The position numbers and the translations under genes were made by a program. The notes below the pieces were generated by a model. The model made no database searches. It was not told where the DNA came from and was given only the letters and a program-made list of their open reading frames with translations. Shown here in pieces: positions 24,972 to 35,999 of a stretch of 64,000 bases of DNA (position 1 is its first letter; each line of letters opens with the position of its first letter). The stretch comes from Micropterus salmoides (taxonomy: Eukaryota > Chordata > Actinopteri > Centrarchiformes > Centrarchidae), in assembly GCF_014851395.1 (NCBI RefSeq), contig NW_024044348.1:23437890-23501889 (forward strand). Reading direction: 5' to 3'.

Positions 24972-27377
24972 CATACCAGACACCCGATGCAATCTTCGCC
25001 CGCTACACTCAATCACACACACACACAAGGAAACAGAGACAATGATCATATTGTGAGCCTTCTCTCACAAGAGATTTCTTGATATGTAATTTCCAATGGA
25101 TGGGCTGCATTGGTACTAATATGTACAAATCAGAGGAGGATTTATGCAATCAAACATAGACGTGTTCAACACTTCATCATGCAACTTCTCAACATTTCTG
25201 AATATCTGCCCATCTGTGGCTGATGGAAAACGACTTGTGTCATCCACCGCAAGCCAGACCAATGAAAGAAAGCAGAGCTGAGATGTTGGCTTTCATCTCA
25301 CAACAGGAAACCTTTAAAGCCCGTTGAGCAAATGTTAGGGGAGGATCTGAGAGGCTCACTGAGGCCAGAGGCCATAAATCAGGCGTTGTCAGCATCAGTC
25401 AGGCTCCATGTTATGATAACACAACAAGACAAATACTATTACTGACCCATCTGTAAAACTTGACAACAAAAACACACTGGAACTGTGCAGCAGCAGCAGC
25501 AGCAGCAGCAAGCAGATGTTTGGCCACTTGTTTCAAAAAAAATAAATAAAAATACAACAGCTCATAAAGAGCAGGGGATCTGGATGATCTGCTGATTAAT
25601 GAGATACATCTATGTCAAACGGCGTCTCCCTCTGGGGGAGAAGAAACTGTCCTGAACAGGGGATTTGCATATTGGGGGAAGAACAACTGCAGCAGTTGTT
25701 CAAGGAAGAACACTTCTCATCAGTGTGTATCCATAATAGGAATCATGGGAAATACAATAGGCTGATGATGCATTAACAAAATTTAAATATTTCTGTCATT
25801 ATTTTAAGACACTCAAGTTAAAAATATATATCTTTAAAATAAACAGTCACTTATAGCGTTATAGTCACTATAAACTCAGTGTAAATGCAGACTATCACAG
25901 GAATTAGCCTATCTATTTTTTGGTAGTAATAAGAAACTGCATTATCAGAATGAAATCCTTGATTTAGGAGTTAGAGCAGGACCATCTGGAGAATCCCATC
26001 AGGGGTCCCTGGATTAAGCTACCATTCACACAATAAATCCGGATCTGATCAATATCCATTAAGGCTTGTTAAAATGGAAAAAAGAGGGGGTAGGTGTGGG
26101 TGAAAACGATGTTGTTGAAAACCCAGTTTGTCGCCAGACTTCGTCCCCATGACTCCGGTCCTCCTTATAAAGACCCAGCAGATAGACTGCGGGACGATGC
26201 AAGAGGGGACTGATCTTTTCAGCCAAGGACAACAGTTCATAGTGTGTTTGCACACATCAGTGCAGGTAAATAATCGCAGAGGGAGCAGCGCAGGAAACAC
26301 ATGGGAATCTTCCCCTTGTAAACACGGTGTAAGAATCTACTCCCAAACCCGAAGCTGTATGCTGTTACCACAGCTGCAGCAGTAAAGCAATAGCATTAAG
26401 TTCATTTTTAAGGACTGTTGCCTTAACCTGCACCAAGCGCAGGCCTGATGATTTCATGCAGTGAAAATGCGCTGTGGCACCATTAGACCAAAAGCAGCAG
26501 GTTGTTAATAGCCTGTGGCAGATACCTTCATTCCTCCAACATGCTGAGACTATAGTGAGATTAACTGATCAAGCCTCAGGGAATGAACGCGCTGAACCTC
26601 GGTGGGCTATCGGCCCACGTGTGGATTTGAACCCTCATATCCTGTGTGACATATAGGGTATGGTAACTTATACACACAAACACACGCACGCACACGGAAC
26701 CCATACCATCCTGTGTTTAAACACAAACACTGCTGGCTGCTGAGTCGCCACTGAGCATAAATGTCATAGAACAGTAGCCTATTCTTACTCACAGCTTAAA
26801 GCTGCTACAAAACATCAAACGAATTCATAAAACCTGTAAATTAACGTGCACGCATTATAAACACATTTTCATATAATAGCTTACACCTTACAATATGTTT
26901 AGAGATAGGTTTAAATTACAAAGGCGACATAAACATTGTAAAGAGCGTATAGAAACAGTGAAATTCGATTTTAAAAAACTCTACTGTTTGGCTAAGTTGA
27001 AAAAAAATGTGATTGGCATTAGACCCGTTGTTGTTAGAAATAGTTGTACAAATAGTCCCAAACACACGGTGTGTGTAAAATACATTAGACTATAAAGCAT
27101 GGAAACTTATATTTCTACTTACATTCAGTAGTTTCAGTCAAATCCAAGTTAGCAGTAACTTAGGCGATACATGCAAATGTTATGTGAGGTTGTTTTTTTT
27201 CCTTGTATTTCTTAAAACATCCCATCGTAACACAACAGCTTACAGAGCTAAATTAGACAAACTCTAAACTCTTAACATCATCTACTTTTTATCAGCTAAT
27301 GGTGATTAAATTATTATTACCTGGTGTTCGGTGAATCGGTGAATAAAAATTTCCTCAGTGACTGTAAAGACAGCCAT
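24972..27377 (-). CDS. DEPDC7: Tentative 5' exons of DEPDC7, including a 31-nt microexon
   Basis: A candidate first exon at 27377-27321 begins with ATG (MAVFTVTEE) and ends at a good donor, CAG|GTAATA. It is preceded on the minus strand by a GGGCGGG box and TATATAT near 27,440-27,455. Spliced straight to the DEP exon it would be out of frame. A 31-nt candidate exon, 25002-24972, bounded by TAG and GTAAGA, restores the frame exactly (joining through IASGVWYEQG to MAGKPF) and would give 555 residues. The microexon's polypyrimidine tract is poor, so either this model or a start at 24,179 is possible. Confidence 0.35.
25003..27320. other. DEPDC7 5' intron, no exon seen
   Basis: A CAG trinucleotide repeat of eight units occurs at 25,487-25,510. 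I see no conserved exon; open frames at 26,049-26,385 and 26,607-26,792 lack coding character. Confidence 0.4.
25487..25510 (+). repeat. GCA trinucleotide repeat, 8 units
   Basis: Intronic or intergenic; not translated in any model proposed here. Confidence 0.85.
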
Positions 27378-27459
27378 TCAGACCAAGTCCTTGGTGACGC
27401 ACGCAACTAACTACAGTCAACGTCCGAAACCGTGCCCGCCCACTGCGATATATATTATT

Positions 27460-29329
27460 CATGTCCCAATCTGGCCGGGTCCTGCCTGCCCGGGCTTTAG
27501 CATGATTATGAGGCTCCCACCGTTTCCCTGATGTTTAACAAAAGGCAATAACTCTCTTATTCCTACATTTGGGCAAGGCTTCCTGAATTGAAACAGGAAA
27601 TGAAGTAAGAGGAATGGTTCAGACATAATCTACCACAAAGCTTGCCAAGAGAAAGGTTTTACCTTTACAGGTAGGCCTAATGGTTTTATTTTATCACATG
27701 AAAGCATTAGTCATTATAATGCATTTCTGAGTAGCCAAAGGCAATGTGCAGAATTGCTCATATTTCCTGCTTAAGTCCTTTATTAAACATGTTTATCAGT
27801 TTATTTTACTGGTCAAGTAAAATACTTTAAATATAAAGGAAATACTAACCATCCAGGAAGTTTTTACACAATGTTGCACTCAACAAGTCACACCCTCAAA
27901 GCCTACACAAGAGGTAAATCTGATCTGATAAAGACCTACAGTATTAAACAGTAGGTGTTAGACAGATATGGTTATTCCCAAGAAGAGAAGAAGAGGTAGT
28001 TTGAATGATTTGGGATTTAAAGGATAGAAATGCAAACACTGAGAATGGGGATGTTTTGGATGAACAGTTTTCTCTGTTCTACAGTCCAAACAGTAGTCTA
28101 CTATGTCACTGGGGGACACAGCATGTGACTGCAGGTGCCTCAGGTGTCAAAGTGGCCCTGATGCTATTTCAGCTTGTCTGGGATAGTCTACATGACTCAC
28201 ATGAAATAATAAACATACATACAAACCCTGGAGTGAGCTGTGGAGACAGATTTCATGTACTGAGGCTCTAACCTTGTGCCTTCACAGTAAGATGACACTG
28301 TAAACCCAATGTTGGTTACTCGCTGAAAGGAAGACTGCTGTCATCATCATGAAAGATCGGTATGGTGCAACAGGCGAGGCATATAAAAGGGGCAAACCGG
28401 TTTGATTACTGTCCAGTTTGATAATTTTACACCAGGTGAAGTGAGAACGCATGTTCACTGGTTTGCATTCTTAGACACGGCAGGGAAGGAATTGTCTTCC
28501 TCCTTGTTCACATACCTGTTGAGCTGCTCTTGAGCAAGGTAGAGTGCTCTAGTGAAACTGCAGGTTGGACATGTGCGCAACTTTAAATGCGGCACTCCAC
28601 CAATTTTACACTGTTCTGTTTGCTCGTCAAAAGGAGTACTACTGCATAAAAACAGTTGCTAAAGTTGCATTATGTAAATTTAGGATCCGGTGTTGGTTGT
28701 TGTAACTTTAACAAGCTGTATTAAACTCAACTTTTCTGTTGTTGTAGATGTATTTTATATTGGCACAGCCATCATGTTCAAAACAAAGAGAATCAAAGGA
28801 AACAAATAAAATCCACACCTTAAATGAATTGCAACTCTGTGCTTTCAGTTAGAGTGAGAAGCCTTTGGTTGAGGGCAAAACAGGTTTTACAACTCATCAA
28901 ATGAATGCTGTTTTGTAAACGTGCCTTCAGTGCTTTAGAGTGAAAAGTGTTTTACACCAACACAGAAAATCAGATAGAGAAAAAAAAGAGAGAGAGAGAG
29001 AGAGCACTCTGGTTAATGCAATCAGAAATTCTAGTCCACAAGGTCAAAGCAGTATTTACTCTCCTGCTTCTCTCCATGTGCCCGGAAAGTCCTGCATATT
29101 TCCCTTTTTTCTCCCTTCGTACTTATCAGCCATGCAGTGTTAGTCAAATCATAATTTGTTTACTTATGACGATGATGACAAATATCCAAAGGAATTTTCT
29201 TTTGTTGTTTTGTGCTCCAGCATGACACGGAGAAATGCAAGAATCAGATCCATTGCTACAACTGGGAGATTTATGAATACACTGGTGGATGAAGTATAGA
29301 AGTCCTGTACAGATACAATTGATAAAAAT
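27460..29329. other. Intergenic DNA upstream of DEPDC7
   Basis: No gene is recognised. A GA microsatellite lies at about 28,986-29,004. Open frames such as 28,005-28,271 show no conserved features. Confidence 0.45.
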
Positions 29330-29574
29330 TAAAAGCACAAAAGTACCGGCTTTTCAAAATACTTAAGTATCAAAGGTAAAAGTAAGTAATTAATATAAGT
29401 ATGGTTATGTTTGTTAGGGGTTGCTGACATGAAAGACAGAATTTAAAAATAAAGTAAGCAAATTTTTCTTTTTATTAAACAATTCATTGTTTGTTAAATT
29501 CTTAATAACGTGTGTGTGTGTGTCAGTGGTGAACGAAGTATTCAGCTCTTTTACTTAAGTAAAAGTACTAATAC
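29330..29574. mobile_element. AAGTA-rich MITE fragment, copy 2, cut by gypsy insertion
   Basis: AAGTA-type phrases at 29,330-29,410 and the typical terminus GAAGTATTCAGCTC..AAAGTACTAATAC at 29,530-29,574 match copies 1 and 3. The match stops exactly where the LTR of the gypsy element begins (29,575). A short GT microsatellite lies at about 29,510-29,522. Confidence 0.5.
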
Positions 29575-30233
29575 TGTAACGGTGGGAGACAGAACGGACC
29601 CAAACGCAACGCTGAGGGTTTGAAAAAAGAGGTTTATTGAGGAAAAAGGGTTCGAGGAGGGGACGGGTGGAAAGAGGGGGAGAGGCAGACGAGGACGCGG
29701 GGAACCGAGTAGCTGGAGGAGCGGAAGGCGCTTAGGCTGGAGGCTTGAGGGAGGCTGGCAGCCAGGGAGGAGAGGGCGCGGAGACTGGGGACCAGGCGGG
29801 GTGCAAGAGGGGAAGCCGGGGGGCGTCGTGGAGGCGGCGAGAGGAGGAGGCAGGCAAGCCCGGCTGGCCGAGCTGGGAGGCAGAGGTGAGTGAACCTGGC
29901 AGGAGGAAACAGAAAGACAGGTTTAGTAAGTAACGGGGACGTGAAGCAAAGGGAAATCTCAGAAAAAGCCAGAACGAAACGGCGACACCAGGTCAGGAGC
30001 TGTGACAATCGAGCGAGGATGGAGTGGAAAGCCGGGGTAAAAATACTGGTCGTGATGAGGCTGATGGCTGGCAGGTGCGGCGGCTGGGGATGGAGGTTGA
30101 CGAGGTGCAGGTGTGGGTAGCCAGCCGGGCTCCGGAGCAGAGAGGGAGAGAGCACACACAGAGAGAGGGCACAGGAGAAACCAGAATGTGAGGGAAAGGA
30201 GAAACAGGACACTCACCAACAGCCGGGCTGCCA
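29575..30233 (-). repeat. 3' LTR of the gypsy element
   Basis: Read on the minus strand, a G-rich polypurine tract ending in GGGGGGGGCAG is followed by a block that starts with TG (at 30,233, or alternatively at 30,221), contains a poly(A) signal AATAAA at about 29,632, and ends CCACCGTTACA at 29,575. TG..CA ends and the tract position fit a long terminal repeat of about 650 bp. The 5' LTR is missing, so no second copy is available for comparison. Its GC content is much higher than its surroundings. Confidence 0.6.
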
Positions 30234-30244
30234 CTGCCCCCCCC

Positions 30245-32050
30245 TCAACGGACGCCTCCAGGCGGACCCCCCGGTTTATCCGGGTGAGCTCGGTAGAAGT
30301 CGGACAGGAGGGAACGGTCCAGGATCTGACTGGCAGGGATCCAGGAGCGCTCTTCCACCAGGTACCGGTAGCCTCGGCCTCTACGTCGCACGTCTAGGAG
30401 GCGGCGTACAGTGTAAGCGGGGTGTCCGTCGATCATCCGGGGAGGGGGAGGCGCTGCCACTGGTACAGAGAGGGAGCTGGTGGAGACGGGCTTGATCCGC
30501 GAGACGTGGAAGACTGGGTGGACCTTCAGGTGAGGGGGGAGGGTCAGGCGAACTGCGGAGGGGTTGATGATGGCCTCGACGGGATAGGGGCCGATGAACC
30601 GGGGGGCGAATTTCTTGGAAGTGGTTTGCAGGGGGAGGTCTCTGGAGGAAAGCCACACTTGTTGTCCTGGCCAGTAGGCGGGGGCTGGAGTGCGGTGCGC
30701 TGCAGGGCGGCCGTGGCCTCCCTCCAGATGCGGCGGCAACGGCTGAGGGGACCGCTACTTCCGCTTCCTGGGACGGGAACGAGGGGGTTGATAGCCCAGC
30801 GAGCCCATGAAGGGGGACATACCAGTGGCAGCGCAAACCTGGGAGTTATGGGCGTATTCGATCCAGTGGATCTGAGAGCTCCATGAGGCGGAGTTTCTGT
30901 ACGCCACACACCTGAGTGCCGCCCCCAGGTCTTGGTTGACACGCTCGGCTTGTCCGTTGGTCTGGGGGTGGTAACCTGAAGAGAGGCTGGCGGTGGCGCC
31001 AAAGGCGCGGCAGAAGGCTCTCCAGACCTGAGACGTGAACTGAGGGCCCCGGTCGGAGATGATGTCCAGCGGGATGCCATGCAGACGGAAGACATGGTTG
31101 ATGAGGAGGCGGGCGGTTTCCAAGGAAGTGGGGAGTTTGGGTAGGGGGACAAAGTGGGCGGACTTAGAGAAACGGTCGACGATGGTGAGGATGACCGTGT
31201 TCCCGTTGGATTTGGGGAGACCGGTGACGAAGTCTAAGGCGATGTGGGACCAGGGGCGACCGGGGACCGGGAGGGGGCGGAGCAGACCGGCGGGTGGCTG
31301 ATGGGAGGATTTGGCGCGGGCGCACACCTCACAGGCGGCCACAAAGGACCGACAGTCCTTATCCATGGAGGGCCAACAGAATCGCTGGCGAAGTAGGAAG
31401 AGGGTGCGGGCCATCCCGGGGTGGCAACTGAATCTGGAGGCATGCGCCCACTGGAGAACCTGGGAGCGGACACTCGACGGGACGTAGAGGCGGTTAGGAG
31501 GCTCGAGGCCGGGGCCGGGTTCAGTGGACTGGGCGCGGCGAACAGCGGATTCTACCTCCCAGACTACAGAGGCGACGAGACAGGTGCGGGGCAGAATGGT
31601 GTCCGGGGGGTTCGGGGGAGTGTCCGGGGAATGGAGTCGGGAGAGGGCGTCTGGTTTGGTGTTTCGGGACCCAGGATGGTAGGAGAGGGAGAAATTGAAT
31701 CTATCGAAAAATAGGGCCCACCGGGCCTGGCGGGAGTTTAGTCTTTTAGCGGTCTGGATATAGGAAAGATTCTTGTGATCTGTCAGGACTAGGAAAGGGT
31801 GTTCAGCCCCCTCAAGCCAGTGGCTCCACTCCTCCAGGGCCAGCTTAATAGCCAGCAGTTCTCGGTCCCCCACGGTGTAATTTCGTTAGGTGGAGGAAAG
31901 ACGGAGAAGAAGGCGCAAGGGTGAAGCTTGTTATCTTTGGGAGAGTGCTGGGAGAGGCAGGCGCCGACACCCACGTCCGAGGCATCCACCTCGACCACGA
32001 ACTGAAGGGAGGGGTCAGGGTTGGTGAGGACGGGAGTGTCCGGGGAATGG
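30245..32050 (-). pseudogene. Ty3/gypsy chromovirus pol remnant (RNase H, integrase, chromodomain)
   Basis: This is the 3' part of a retroelement polyprotein on the minus strand. In order: end of the reverse transcriptase/start of RNase H (FVVEVDASDVGVGACLSQHS near 31,990), RNase H (LTDHKNLSYI), an HHCC integrase zinc finger (HPGMARTLF..CEVCARAK), the integrase core (ALDFVTGLPKS, then SDRGPQF and GYHPQTNGQAERVN), and a C-terminal chromodomain-like segment (YLVEERSWIPASQIL). At least two frame changes break it, one near 31,870 and one near 30,750. The gag and reverse transcriptase cores and the 5' LTR are absent, so it is a dead 5'-truncated copy. It ends abruptly against an L2 LINE. Confidence 0.85.
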
Positions 32051-33405
32051 TTTCAGGAAGTACCACAGCACTGAGACTACCCTGCTTAAAGTCACCAATG
32101 ACCTTTTAATGTCTGCTGATGAAGGTATGTGCTCAGTCCTGGTACTCCTGGACCTTAGCGCTGCTTTTGACACCATTGATCACAACATCATGTTAGACAG
32201 ACTGAGGCACTGGGTGGGGATCTCTGGTATGGCCCTAGAATGGTTTTCATCCTACCTGTCAAATAGGAAGTTTTGCGTGTCTGTAAACAACTATGTCTCT
32301 TCGTTCTGTCCAGTTAAATATGGTGTGCCTCAGGGGTCGGTCATAGGACCCATTTTGTTTTCCTTGTATCTGCTTCCCCTTGGACATATTATCCATAAAC
32401 ATGGTATTTCTTTTCATATTTATGCTGATGACACACAAATGTACTTGCCCGTCAGATCCACAGACCCTGGAATGCTGAGTTCACTTACCGACTGCCTTTG
32501 TGAAGTTAAAAAATGGATGTCAAATATTTTCCTCCAGCTGAACTCAGACAAAACAGAAATCCTGGTCATTGGGTCCCAGCAGATGGCAAAACAAATACTG
32601 CTATCTGCTGGTTCCCTAGTAAATCACTTTAAGCCTGTTGCAAAGAACCTCTGTGTTTGGTTTGATAGTAATTTAAATTTCGAGCAGCACACCACAAAGC
32701 TTTTTTTTTTTTATCAACTTAGAAATATAGCAAAAATTCGATCTATGTTAACTTTTAAGGACACCGAAACCATTTTACACGCCTTCATCTCATCACACCT
32801 GGATTATTGCAACAGCCTTTTCACTTGTTTAACCCAAAAATCTACTGATCGACTCCAGACTGTCCAGAACTCAGCTGCCAGGCTTTTAACCAGAACAAAG
32901 AAATATGACCACATCACCCCTATTTTAGCTTCATTACACCGGCTCCCAGTAAGTTTTAGAATTGACTTTAAAATTTTATTGATCACTTTTAAAGCTTTTC
33001 ATGGCCTCTCGCCTTGTTATGTTTCTGACCTTTTAGTCCTATACACACCAGCACGCACCTTGAAATCCTCGGGCAGAGGTCTGTTGTCTGTTCCAGAGTC
33101 TCGATTGAAAACTAAAGGGGACAGAGCGTTTGCTGGCAGGGCCCCGAGGCTCTGGAACAGCCTGCCCGAGGAAATCAGGTCGGTTGAGTCAGTGAAGTCT
33201 TTTAAGTCCCCGATCTTATTTGACTTTATTCTATCCCTTTTATTTTATTCTATTTTACTTATTTTATATTTATCTTAAACGTGTATTTTAGTCTTTTCAA
33301 TGTTTACTTGCTTTTATCTTGTATTGTTTTTGTATTATTGTCTTTTGGGTATTATTGTCTGTAACTTTTTTGAAAAGTGCTCTACTAAGAAAGATTATTA
33401 ATAAG

Positions 33406-33438
<33 letters not shown>
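32051..33438 (+). mobile_element. 5'-truncated L2-type LINE with largely open reverse transcriptase
   Basis: Open reading runs in one frame to the stop at 33,276-33,278. Reverse transcriptase motifs are plain: LDLSAAFDTIDH, GVPQGSVIGP and YADDTQ, followed by the C-terminal AARLLTRTKK and RAPRLWNSLPEEIRS blocks typical of fish L2/CR1-like LINEs. The endonuclease and 5' part are missing. The tail ends in an ATT repeat (about 33,406-33,438), as L2 elements do. The long open frame suggests a fairly recent insertion, but it cannot move by itself. Confidence 0.85.
33406..33438 (+). repeat. ATT microsatellite (L2 tail)
   Basis: Eleven ATT units immediately follow the L2 element; this is the element's own 3' tail. 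Confidence 0.85.
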
Positions 33439-33439
<1 letters not shown>

Positions 33440-33489
33440 TTACTGTCAACTAAGTGTAGTAAATGAGAACTCTTAAGCAGGATCCCCAA

Positions 33490-34197
33490 ATGCCAGTGGA
33501 GGTAGAAGTATTCAGATCCTTCAGTTTAGTAAGCAGTACAGATACAACAATGTAAAAATGCTCCATTGCAAGTGAAAGTACTGCATTTAAAATTCTTCTT
33601 AGGTATAAATACTCAAGTATTGGCAGCAAAATATACTTTAAAATAACAAAAGTAAAAGTACTCATTATGCATTCTAATTCTGTTGTGGCTATATATAGTA
33701 TTTTACACTAGACACTGCTTTTTTGTAAGTACCACGAGCCAAAACGTTTAGGAACTTCTGTGTGGCAGGCACACATCATACAGTTTTGTTGTTTTAAACT
33801 CACCATACAGTATATTTGTTTGTAAAAGTAATAAAATATGATTAGTAATGTAACTACAACTGTTAAATAAGTGTAACAGAGTAAAATGTACAATATTTTT
33901 CCCTGAATTGAAGTGGAAAATATAGCAGCACAGGAAAACCTGCATGGCAAATCTGCCTGTTGCAACTTGGATGGTGCAATCGGGCCAGCTGCAAGATCAT
34001 CAGCCATTCATTGATGCTCTCACCATTATTCCCAGAACATCTTGGGATGGTGGAGCCCCCTGCAAGTGACCCTAATATACCTAAGATCCTTCAATAGGTG
34101 TCTAAAGAAGCATACAATAGAACAACCAAGTACCTTAAAATTTTACATAAAATTACAGTGCTTGAGTAAATGTACAAAGTTATTTTCCTTCACTACC
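33490..34197. mobile_element. AAGTA-rich MITE, copy 3
   Basis: It begins GTAGAAGTATTCAGATCC near 33,502 and carries repeated AAGTAAAAGT phrases. It ends with GAGTAAATGTACAAAG then TTTTCCTTCACTACC at about 34,197. This is the same family as the copies at 21,806 and 58,150. Confidence 0.5.
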
Positions 34198-34803
34198 AAA
34201 TGATGTTGTTCAGTTGTCAGTGTAATGTGCCAGTTATCCCTGTGCAGCTGCCAGATTGAATTTCCACACACTTCTGCTATGAACCCTGCAAGTCTGTACA
34301 CAAATGGTTAAAATGTTTAAAACTACACCATCCTCATGCAGTGAACTACATTAGGTTTTACTACAGGGCATTTCCAAAACCAATAGGCAGTCAGTGTTAT
34401 GCAGTCTTATTCAACACACAGCCGTCCAGTTACTGTGCCCTGCTCACATTCTCACGCTGCCTCAAGGGTCCCCTCAGTCTGTCCCCCACATATAGAACAA
34501 TGCAGTGCATTAAAATTCATATGCTTTTCATCTGGAGAGCAGACATTCAGTAACTGTCTCTATCAGTCGTGCCCGTGCTGGAATCCCAAGCGCTTGCCTG
34601 ACTGGCCATCCTCCGCAACTCCAAAGGACAGAGGACAGTGGCTTTCCTCACAGAGCTGTTGCTTCAGAACAGAGGCACTTTTGTTGTTTGGGGTTGCCAG
34701 TAATTTTGCATCGTGGCCGGACAGTTATATTTTATTCAACAGGCTCAAGACCCTCTCAGATGATACAAAGTCAGCCACCCATTCGCAGTGAATAGTTTTG
34801 TTA
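34198..34803. other. No feature recognised
   Basis: This lies between a MITE and an L2 remnant. The open frames at 34,341-34,791 show no recognisable domain; part may be a decayed transposon. Confidence 0.4.
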
Positions 34804-35985
34804 TGAGAGCATGGCGGGCATCATGGCATTCCATTTTGTACAAATTCAGAATTACCAGTTAGAAAGCTCTAGAGTGCACTACAGAGTACCCCAACGTTCA
34901 GTGTTGGGGCCACTTTTGTTTATTATTTACCTCCTCCCTCTTGGCAACATCTTCTGGCACTACGGTATTCATCTTCACTGTTACGCTGATGATACACAGC
35001 TTTATGTGTCCACGAAGCCCAGTGTCACTCTCTCCTCCAGCAAGCTCACTGCCTGCTTTTGTTATACAGATCTGGATGACAAACAACTAGCTAAAATTCA
35101 ACAGTAGTCACTGTCCTGCTCATCGGTTCTAAATCAATACTCAAAAAGTTGAATCAGTTCGCTCCCATTGCTGAAGCCATCATACCTTCCGCCACACAAG
35201 TTAAGAGCCTTGGTGTTATCCTGGACAGTACCCTTTCTTTCTCCAGACATATGAACAGTGTATCCCGGATTGCTTCTTCCATCTGCGAAATATCTCCAGA
35301 CTATGCCCTGCTTTAATGCAATACTCCACAGAAGTCTTTGTCAGCGCTTTGGTCACATCACGCATCGACTACTGCAATGCGATCCCGGCAGTCATCCCCA
35401 ATAAATTTATTCACCACTCACCACAACTAATCCAGAATTCTGCAGCAGGAATCATCACATGCTCAAAATACAGGGAACATGTCACTCCACATATGACCCA
35501 GTTCCACTGCTCCCTGTGTCACAATGGATTTTTTTTATTTTTATATACACTTTTATTAACGGTCACAATCTATCCCCTGCTGACCTCCTTCAGACTTACA
35601 CTCAATCTCGCTCCCTGCGGTCTTTTACAATAAATCCACTGGCTCTACCAGCCATCAACTTCAATAAAATAGGTGCCAGGGCCTTCTTTTGTGCTGCACC
35701 CAAACTTTGGACCTCTCTGCCCCTTCACATCCGAATACTAGACAGAATTCAAAACTGCTCTTAAAATCCATCTTTTTAAACTAGCTCACTATCTCTAACA
35801 GCATCTACTGCATCTTATCCTATACTGAAAAATTGATCTTTATTTTAATTGTTTATATTTTGTATTGCTGTTTTATTATTGATGCAGTTTTCTTTTTGCT
35901 GCTTGATGAATTTTGTACGTCTGTTACTGATCTTGTATGATGTAAGGTGACCTTGAGTGCCATGAAAGGCGCCATTAAATAAAAT
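34804..35985 (+). pseudogene. Decayed L2-type LINE remnant
   Basis: Reverse transcriptase fragments are present: VPQRSVLGPLLF and YADDTQLYV in one frame (34,811-35,107), then RIDYCNA and later RAFFCAAPKLWTSLP in shifted frames up to 35,760. The 3' end GTGACCTTGAGTGCCATGAA followed by AAATAAAAT near 35,945-35,985 is the usual fish L2 tail. Many frameshifts and stops make it older than the neighbouring L2 at 32,051. Confidence 0.8.
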
Positions 35986-35999
35986 GGATAATTTTTAAT

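Noticed and set aside
26575..26650. tRNA-like phrase GGATTTGAACCCTCA
   Set aside because: It resembles a T-arm/B-box, but no acceptor stem or anticodon arm can be built around it.
29634..30397. Proline/serine-rich open frames on both strands near the gypsy LTR
   Set aside because: They lie inside the GC-rich LTR and its flank; the composition alone makes long open frames, and no domain is seen.
30422..31301. Plus-strand open frames across the gypsy remnant
   Set aside because: They are antisense to the recognised integrase and chromodomain frames.
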